Origin: Ectocarpus siliculosus
Lineage: Eukaryota > Sar > Phaeophyceae > Ectocarpales > Ectocarpaceae
Assembly (NCBI GenBank): GCA_000310025.1
Contig: FN648366.1
Location: forward strand, 268,575 to 319,483
Length of the DNA stretch: 50,909 nt
Reading direction: 5' to 3'
Positions 34,801 through 43,800 of this stretch are shown piece by piece; positions within the stretch are counted from its first letter, which is position 1; every line of letters starts with the position of its first letter. The notes beneath the pieces were generated by a model. It searched no databases. It was not told the origin of the DNA and saw only the letters and a program-made list of their open reading frames with translations. Position numbers and translations under genes: made by a program.

Positions 34801-37800
34801 TTGATGTTGCCTCGAAAAACCCAATGCCTAAGAACACTTGAGCACCAATTTGTGAGCCCGGATAAGAAACTCTACACTAAAACCTATATAGCGACCTTTC
34901 GTAGCATGACCCTAGGAATACGGTAACAACCCAACCCTTGGCCGAAACTACGAACGGGCGCTGTGTGTAGAGGTTTGAAATCGGTCCAACGGGTTGTGGT
35001 ATGTTACGCAAACCTACGGTTTTCTGCGTTGGAACTCTGTCTCGTCGAGAGCGAGCTTTCAGAAAAATTGCCATTTGATTTCGTTCAAACCAATATAGCG
35101 ACCATTCCTAGCATGACCCTAGGAATACAGTATAATAACAACACCGGCCTCGAAAATCGGAAACAACCCCGGCCTCGGCCGAAACTACCTATTTGGAGGT
35201 TCTGTGGGTGCTAGCTAAACAGTGGGGGGCCCTCAACAACGGCGCCGGTATGTGCCCGGCGCATCGACCGGCGCAATTCATTGTACATTACAGTGAGGGT
35301 CCCTGTTTAGTGCCGGTTGAATAGTGCCCATGCCCGGTAAAGTGCCGGTTCGGTGATTTCGGCGGGCACACACTGAATTTCCAAGTCATTTGTACTGTGA
35401 ATAGTGCCGGTTCGGCATACAGTAGCGCCGTGGAATTTTCTGGGCACATACCGGCACTAAACAGGGACCCCCACTTTAGTGGCTTGGGTGATTCAGTCTG
35501 TGCCCAGCAATTCCACAATTCCACCGGCGCTCTTCCGGGCCACCGGCGCCAATCAACCTGCGTTGTTGACGTCCCCCCCACCCACTTTTTTTTTTTTTTT
35601 TTTTACCTGGTTGAAGCGGTCGCCAAAGGCCAGGGTTCGGAGCCCGTCCGGCCACCGTACCCCGGCCACCGGCATGTTGAAGTGGAAACCCAGAGACAAG
35701 TGTCGCAGCCTTGCCGGCCACACCACTCTGTCCACGGACTACAGGATGAAGCAAAAACAAGAGAGAACGCGAAAGCATAGAAAGGGGGTTACGGCGTGGA
35801 GAACGGGGGGGGTACCCTCGAGCGAGGCCTTGGATCACTCTGTCCATGGACTACGGCATGAAGCAAAAACAAGAGAAAACGCGAAAACATAGAAAGGGGG
35901 GTTACGGCGTGGACAACGAGGGGGGGGTACCCTCGAGCGAGGCCTTGGATCACTCTTTTCACGGAGTACCGGAAGAAACAAAACGCGACGACACACCGGA
36001 AGAGTCGGAGAGATAGTACCCCCCGTGTTAGCCTACTTTCATTGCGTGTTTCTCCACGACTAGGAAGGTGCGAACGCCAAACGCTACGTCTCAGGAAAGC
36101 ACTCGACGAGATGTTTCCAAGACTACTCCTTTCGGTACTGGTGTGTACCCCGCTGGTTGGGGAGAAACACGCTACAAAAAGACGGTAACACGGGGGGGGG
36201 GCGCCAGCTCTCCGACAATTACGGTAGAACGGGGTACCGCATGAAGAACGTGGACCGGGGGGGGGGGTGACAAGTTGACAGTCTTGGTGATTGGAGCCAA
36301 ACGGGAACCAAGAACTCGATTGAGGGCTCAGTTGTGAGCAAGCAGAGTGGGTTTTGGAGGAGCGTGATCGGCCCAACGAATGGGAATCAGAACCCGCCGC
36401 ATTGTCACCCAACGCTGGAGAAGACATCACACCCCCTGGACTGAGTTTTCAATGCTCGAATACTCTACAGAAAGAACATTAGGCGGCGGCGGCGTTGGAA
36501 CCTATTGTGGCCGTCAAAGGCATCTCAGCTTACAGCAGGGTCACACGTGTGCGGGACTTCATCGACGGGTTATCTTAACGCTATGAGCAGTGGACCAATC
36601 ACAACGTGCAACCGAGCGGGTACATGCACGCACTACGCCTGCAGTCTCTGCGGCACGGTAACGAATTTCCTGTGGCCGTCAAGATTTCTCAGCCTACAAC
36701 AGATAACCCTAACCCTAAGAAACGCGGACCAAAAACCATGTACAACCGAGTGGGTGCTTGATGCGGCATGGTCGCGAGATACTGCTGTGGTCGTCAAAGG
36801 CACCCCAGCTTGCTAGATTGGGATGCATGTGTGTGTGTCTTTCTTGTTAGCATCGACCGCGCTAACCGACTGACTTAGGGTTAGGGTTAGGGTTAGGGTT
36901 AGGGTTAGGGTTAGACTGACCGATGAGAAGACGCGAGTCTCAGTGCTGTTGAAAACCCAAAATGCTTCTAAAGGGCACAATCTGGGACCCTGTGACCGAG
37001 TGTATGTGTGTGTGTTCGTCCTGGCGCGTGTCTAGAGATCGTTCAGCTTGTATATCTGAGGTGGAAAAAACTTGAAATATATCGACAGGGTCACATCTTC
37101 CCGCGACATCTCTCTGTGTAGACCATAACACCTGGTTGAAGTAGAAGACGAAGACAAGGCTCTCCATACCCGGAGGCCATGCCACCGCCTCCACGGGTTG
37201 GTTGAACTCCTCACCGAGGCGAAGCTGCTTCAGCCCCTGTAGGGTAAGCGGCGCGGCAGGTGAAACGGCAACGAAAATTCAAGTCTGTTTTCCCGGACCG
37301 CCTTTTTTTTTTTTTTTTTTTTTTTTTGTTCTTCACTTCAAATCAGCGCTCACAGCACTAGTGCCGTTTATTCCAACCCGTGGTCACACAGAAGAGCCTA
37401 TCTCTACCCTCCCCTCCTGCGGTACTTCGCCTTCAATTTTTAATGCGAGAAGAGTTCAGCACTCTCTTCCCTCTGTGTACACACGAACTAGCGCTATCCA
37501 CTTGGCCAGGAGCGGAAGCGAGAGAAAAACTCACTTTGCAAGAAAAGCTCGCCTACGCCGGGATTCGAACCCCTGACCTGACCTCTAGAAGGTTACGAGG
37601 CTACCAACTAGACCACCGGGGCGACCTTAGGAAGGGGTGAATCGTCCTGCGGTAGCTTGTGACGTTGAGGGTCGGGTATGGGTCATGGCGATGGCGGTGC
37701 GTAAAGTTCAGCCGCGGCAGCGGGAACACAATCTTGCAGCAGCAGCACTAACACCACCGACGCTGAAAGCAGCTCAACAACACCCACAACAACAGCAAAC

Positions 37801-37838
37801 GCAACAATAACAACGACAACAACACCAACAACATCACC

Positions 37839-37875
<37 letters not shown>

Positions 37876-40800
37876 CCGCCAGCAGCAACACCAACACCAA
37901 CACCAACACCAACACCAACACCAACACCAATGTCAGCAACACCCAAGCCATTAGCGCCAGCAGCAGCACAAAATGTATGTCGGGAGCAGAACAACAACGA
38001 CAACAACAACAGCAACACCCAAAGGATCATCATCATCATCATCATCATCAGCGGCAGCAGCAGCAGCAGCACAAAAAACACGTCGGGCACCTACCTGCGG
38101 CCATTTAACTTGGTCCACCGGCTGGTTGAAGTCCGACCCGAAAACGAGGCTCTGCAGAGACTGTGGCCACACTACGTTGTTGACAGGCTTTTTTTTTTTT
38201 TTCCGTTCATCGTGCAAAATGAAAACGAAAACAAGCAGACGGCGTGGGCAGGCAGCAAGAACAGTCAATGACAAGGAAAGGCAGAAGGCGGGGACGCAAG
38301 GGAGCGGGGAATAAAATATCGGTAGGCTTCGCAGGGTTTTTCTCTAAGGCAAAATGTTGGATAAATCATGGTGAAGTTGGGTTAGGGTTAGGATTAGGGT
38401 TAGGGTTAGGGTTAGGATTAGGGATAGGGTTAGGGAATAGGGTCTGCGTTCCCCGTCCCTGTAATTTTCCCTCAATAAAAACTTAATTTCTCGCCAAAGA
38501 CGGCCCAATTATTGCAGCATCGCCATCGAGCACCATTTGCGAAAGAACCTCGTGTGAGACTAGATATCTGCAACCTACCAAACCAGTAGGTTACCGCGGG
38601 ATTCTCAACAGCAGATGTACGCCTTGTCTTGTACAGTCTCCTTCGCACAATTATCTTTGACGTTATGAGTCTGAATTTACAACTCACAGCCTCGTGCTTA
38701 AGTGACGGCGGATTCTGTGCCCATTTGTTTTAAGTGGTAAAATATTGGGGGGGGGGGGGGGAGAAGCAAGACTGAACCTTCCCCCTAACAAGTCTTCACT
38801 GTTCCTTCCTGCCTATCTGGACAATAATACCGCGTGTTACTTGGTTTCAATGCAGAATCTTCCTCCTGATTGACCTTGGCTGACATTGTCAAGTATATTC
38901 CAAAGATAGGTGTAGACTATAATAACATTAAAGCAGAAGATACACATGGTGTTGTCGCCTACGGTACGAAGCTACACCGAAAACTAATGGTGTGCCAGTT
39001 CAGTGTACAGCCTTAAACAGACTCAAACTAAGCCCCAAGCATAAGACGATTTTCGTTTCACCCACTATAAGGACTTCAACACATACCCTTCGACTATGAA
39101 TATTTCTCAAACAGGAGGGCTTTCTGCGTTTGTATTTATATTTTCTGAAGCTCGAGAGCGCCTCGTATCGCCTCTTGAAAGACGACCTTGAAACTGTGTG
39201 AGCGATGAGGAACTTCTCTACAGTTCGGATCCGCGCTTAAGAAACTGGCAGTTTGATAATAAAGCACAATGGCCTCGAAGACTCCCAAAATCGAAGAAAT
39301 TGAGCACAGTTAAATAACTCGTTAATGAACCCTACTTTTATACCTGTCTACCGGTCATTCGTACCATAACCCTATGCATAGGAACCAAGAACCTCAGCCT
39401 CAGCCTCAGCCAAAAATAGAGTCTCATAAGTGCCAGCGCTAAAATTGTTTTAATTACCAACCTGGTTGAATTTCCTCCCGAAGCGTAGCTCTTCCAACCC
39501 CCTTGGCAGGATCCCGGGTGCGGGGGAACCGTTGAGTGCGGCGGAACCGTTGGGTGCGGCGGGACCATTAGGTGCGGCAGAACCGTTGGGCGCGGCGGAA
39601 CCATTGGGTGCGGCGGAATCGTTGCTGGTAGGAGCTTCGGCCGCCGCCGCCCCTACGGCTTGGTTGAAGTTTTTCCCGAAGGATAGCTTCTTCAGCCCGG
39701 CGGGCCACTCCGTCGACTTCACCTCCTGAACAGGCCACGAGCGTACATAGCATGGTTGATGGCGAAGAGAATCGAGTGAAGATGGTACAGCAGTATCTAA
39801 ACGAAATATAATTACCAACAAGCATGTATTTTGTAGTTTTCGTGTATGTATACGAACGTTGTAGGTAAGCGGTCAGCAACACCACCGCTCCAAAGTGGAT
39901 AATATGCTAGACGATCAACAACAGCAACAACCGCAACAACGACAACAAACGAACCACAATTACCAACAAGTACATTAACGTTGTCGGTAAACAGCAACAA
40001 CAACGCCACCACAACTACCGCTACCAACAACACACAAAAGAAGATGCCAGAACAAACAAACAAACAAAAAACTCGCCTGATCGAACATCTCCCCGAACAC
40101 CAGTTCTTCCAGGCCCCCAGGCCAAGACACCCGCGACACCGGCCTGTTGAAGTCGTTCCCGAAGGCTAGCCGCTGTAGTCGAGGGGGCCACGAGACCTGG
40201 TGCACCGGGCGATTGAAGCTGTGTCCGAAAGAGAGGCGCTGCAGGTCGGTCGGCCAAGCGACCTGTGTGTGTTAGGGAAAGGGAAAAAGGGGCATAGGAG
40301 CAACATTTGTGTTCTATAAGGGTTTGTTAGGGACAAGGAAAAGGGGCATAGGAGCAACATTTGTGTTCTATAAGGGTTTGTTAGGGACAAGGAAAAGGCG
40401 CATGGAGCAACATTTGTGTTCTATAAGGGTTTGTTCGGGATGAGGAAAAGGCGCAAAGGAACAACCTTTTGGGTTTTATTAGGGCTTGGTATAGGGATAG
40501 GCGTGCTGGAACGACCTTTGTGTTTACGGGGGAAGGAACGGGTGTGTGAGGGATAGGCGTACGGGAACAACCTTTGTGTTCAGGGGGTAATGGTAGGGTT
40601 TGCTACGGATAGACGTACAGGAACGACCATTGAGTTTAGGTGGTAATTGCAGGGTTTGTTAGGGATAGGCGTACAGGAACAACCTTTGGGTTTAGGTGGT
40701 AATTGTTAATAGTAATAGGGTGTGTTAGGGATAGACGTACAGGAACCACCTTTGTGTTTCAGGGCGCCATGGGCAGTAGTTATAGGGTTTGGTGGGGATA

Positions 40801-43800
40801 GGGGAAGACTCGACACAAACAGAATCTCCACGTCAACGCAAGAAAAAAGAAGGTACAATGGTCACACAGGCGGTGCACCTGGGCGACCGGCGGCGTCAAT
40901 ACTCAAAACAAACGGATTAGGAAGTAAAACTCCAAGTCATGTAAAGGCAAAACAGCTTCACAAAAAAAACAGTGTACGATGACTACCACGACAAAATAGA
41001 GGCGGCGTATGCATACCTGGTGGATCGGCGAGTCGAAGTGAAAAAACAAACAGAATCGGAAAAATATATATTTAAAGAAAATACGATAAAAGGAACAACG
41101 ACCACACGAAATAGAGGTACTGTAGTATACCTTTCTTGTGTAAGTCAGCCTGTGACCACGGGAATCGACCGCGTCAAGTATGGACAGATGGAGGTACTGG
41201 GTAGAGAGAACCGTACGGTTCTTAATGTGAAGACAACGACAACCTGGTCGATCGGCGCCGTGAAGACGCAAAACATGCCAAAAAAACACCCCAAACTCGA
41301 GTCACTATTATAGCACGAAGAAACAGGTAACGACGACAAAAGAATCGACCACAACACACTAGAGCATACCTGGTCGATCGGCCAGTTGAAGGCGTAACCG
41401 AAAGATATCTCTCTGAGGCCATCTGGCCAGCTCATCCCCTCGACGCTCTTGTTGAAATGCATCCCGAAGGATAGAAGTCTCAGCCCTTTCGGGAAAACCA
41501 CACCTGGAAAAACATGCACCATCCAATAGAGCAAAGGTACAAGACCATTACTGTTAGCACATATCTTATACAGACCGCTAGCTGTAGTTTGTCTCAGAGG
41601 ACGGTGAAGAGGAAAACGTTCGTCGACACTGTGAACCTTGGCCAATCGGATAGTATTGATACAGGCCAGCAGTATGTAATCGCAGTTTTCCCCAGAGGAC
41701 GTGGCGAGGAAAATGTTCGTCAAGAGAGTTGAGATATCGGAAGCGCCATTTTTTTAAATGTCCATACTGTCAAAGAAACATTTCCCGTTCGGATATACCC
41801 ACACAGACAGTCGAAAGGGATGTATGCGTTGAAGTATTTTCAGCGAGTGGAGGGAACCCGGCGGAAAACTGGGCGCATGTGAGTTTGCTTAAGCCTAAGC
41901 ACTGAAATTGTACCAGTTATACCAGCGCTACGTTTTGCTAGGTGCTGTCTAGCGGGGGGTTTTCGTGCCGGTTCACCTGAAACGGGCTGGTCGAACGAGG
42001 AGCCCAGGACCAGTTCCTCCAGACCTTCGGGCCAGCCCACGTAGTCCAATGGCTGGTTCCACTTGGTGCTTGTGAGGAAGACGCAAGGGAAACAACGCAC
42101 ACGATCCAATGGTTGATTCCATTCCGTGCTTGGGTCGGCAGGAAGACGCATAAACAACAAGAAGCAACACACGGAAGATACATGCATGTCCGACAGTTGA
42201 TTCCCCGTTTATGCTAAGCAGACGACAAAACGCCCCTCTCGCTAAAATGACGGCAAAAGCCCCTCTCCCTGAAATGACCACAAACACTCCCACCACAAAA
42301 AAATAAATAATACCGGGATGCCGAAAACAAGAAAAAAGTGCGGCCAAACATTAACCGTCTCTCACCCAAAAGTCATCCGCTTCAGACCCGCTGGCCATGT
42401 GGTACCGTCGATTACTTCGTTGAATTCCCTGAGAATTGTTTAGGGGCGAAACGAAAGGGTCGGGAGGTGTTCGACGCTATAAAAGCATTGACACCGGTTG
42501 ACTAGCTCCGGTGGCCATGAATACCGCTGGCGAAATTTCTTCGGACAGTCAATATCACCAAGTCATTCTGTACATTGAATACGGCCGGTCCCTCAGAATA
42601 GGCCTCAATATATGCTTGTGTGTCTTGTTTTGCTGATTGGGTGGTTCGGCCGTGGCTCCGATAAGGAGGGGGTTCAGATACATGAGGGTCGAAATCGGTT
42701 GTCGCGGACTCGACCCTCTGTAGCAAAGTTTCATTCCGGTATGAGAGGGGGCTCCGATACAAGAGGGCCGAGGGTCTTTTTTCGCACCACCCTCTTATAT
42801 CCCACCCTCTTAAATCGCAGCCATGACTGCATTTTCTATTTTTTGGTTGTTGGTGGTAGGTGTTATTTTTTGTTTGTTGGGAGGCATTATGTAGCGCAAC
42901 GTGTGAGCATAGATACTACACGGAACGGGCTGAGCTCTTTCATAGGAGGCATGTAAGAACAGATGTCTACTACACTGCCAAAGACGGTCACAACAACAAC
43001 AACAACAACGACGACAACAACGACAACGACGATATGCATAGCACCTGCCGAAGTTAACCTCCTCGAGGCCAGGCGGCCAGCGCACCAGCGACAGCGATTG
43101 GCTGAACCCGTCACCGAACGTAATCCTGGTCAAGCCTCGGGGCCACGCAACCCCCTTCACGAGCTCTCCGACGGGCCTACAAGGGGAAGACGCAGAATGG
43201 ATCCGGGAGGGGGGATGTACTCATAGTCATGAATGCCGTCGTCGTTAGACCATTGACCTCACAGACCTACAAAGCCGGGGCGGAGCACGCCGTGGGGGGG
43301 GGGGCACTGTACGTTGCTTAAGACACCACACCCCGCTGGAGTGATCATCGCACACTTACGCGACTCACTTTCTGGCTCGATTTCTCCAACAACCCCAAGA
43401 GGGTAAAACAAATCGACAGATCCTTCGAGCCTTGATATCTTCACGACGAATAGGATGCCAAAATGAAAACGACGTCGAGATCGATCGGCAAAAGCTCGAC
43501 AAGACGATTCCAACGCCGCCTCTACTTTCGGCATCATTGTCACCGGCCTTGCTGCAGAGTAATAATAATAGAGGTTTGCAAATCGGTCCGCGGGCCGTGG
43601 AATCTTACGCATTCAACCTACGGTACGGATACACACCACTTCTCAGTTATGTTGACCACCTCCTTCGTTGAGACCCCGGCAGTTACATCAGACAGGTAGC
43701 ATTTTCCAGGGTTGTTGTCGGGAATTTCCCGGTGTTTTTCCCGTCTTGGTGGGAGGTCGCGGCATTGGCGGTAATTACCTCCATACTGTGAAACGAAAAA

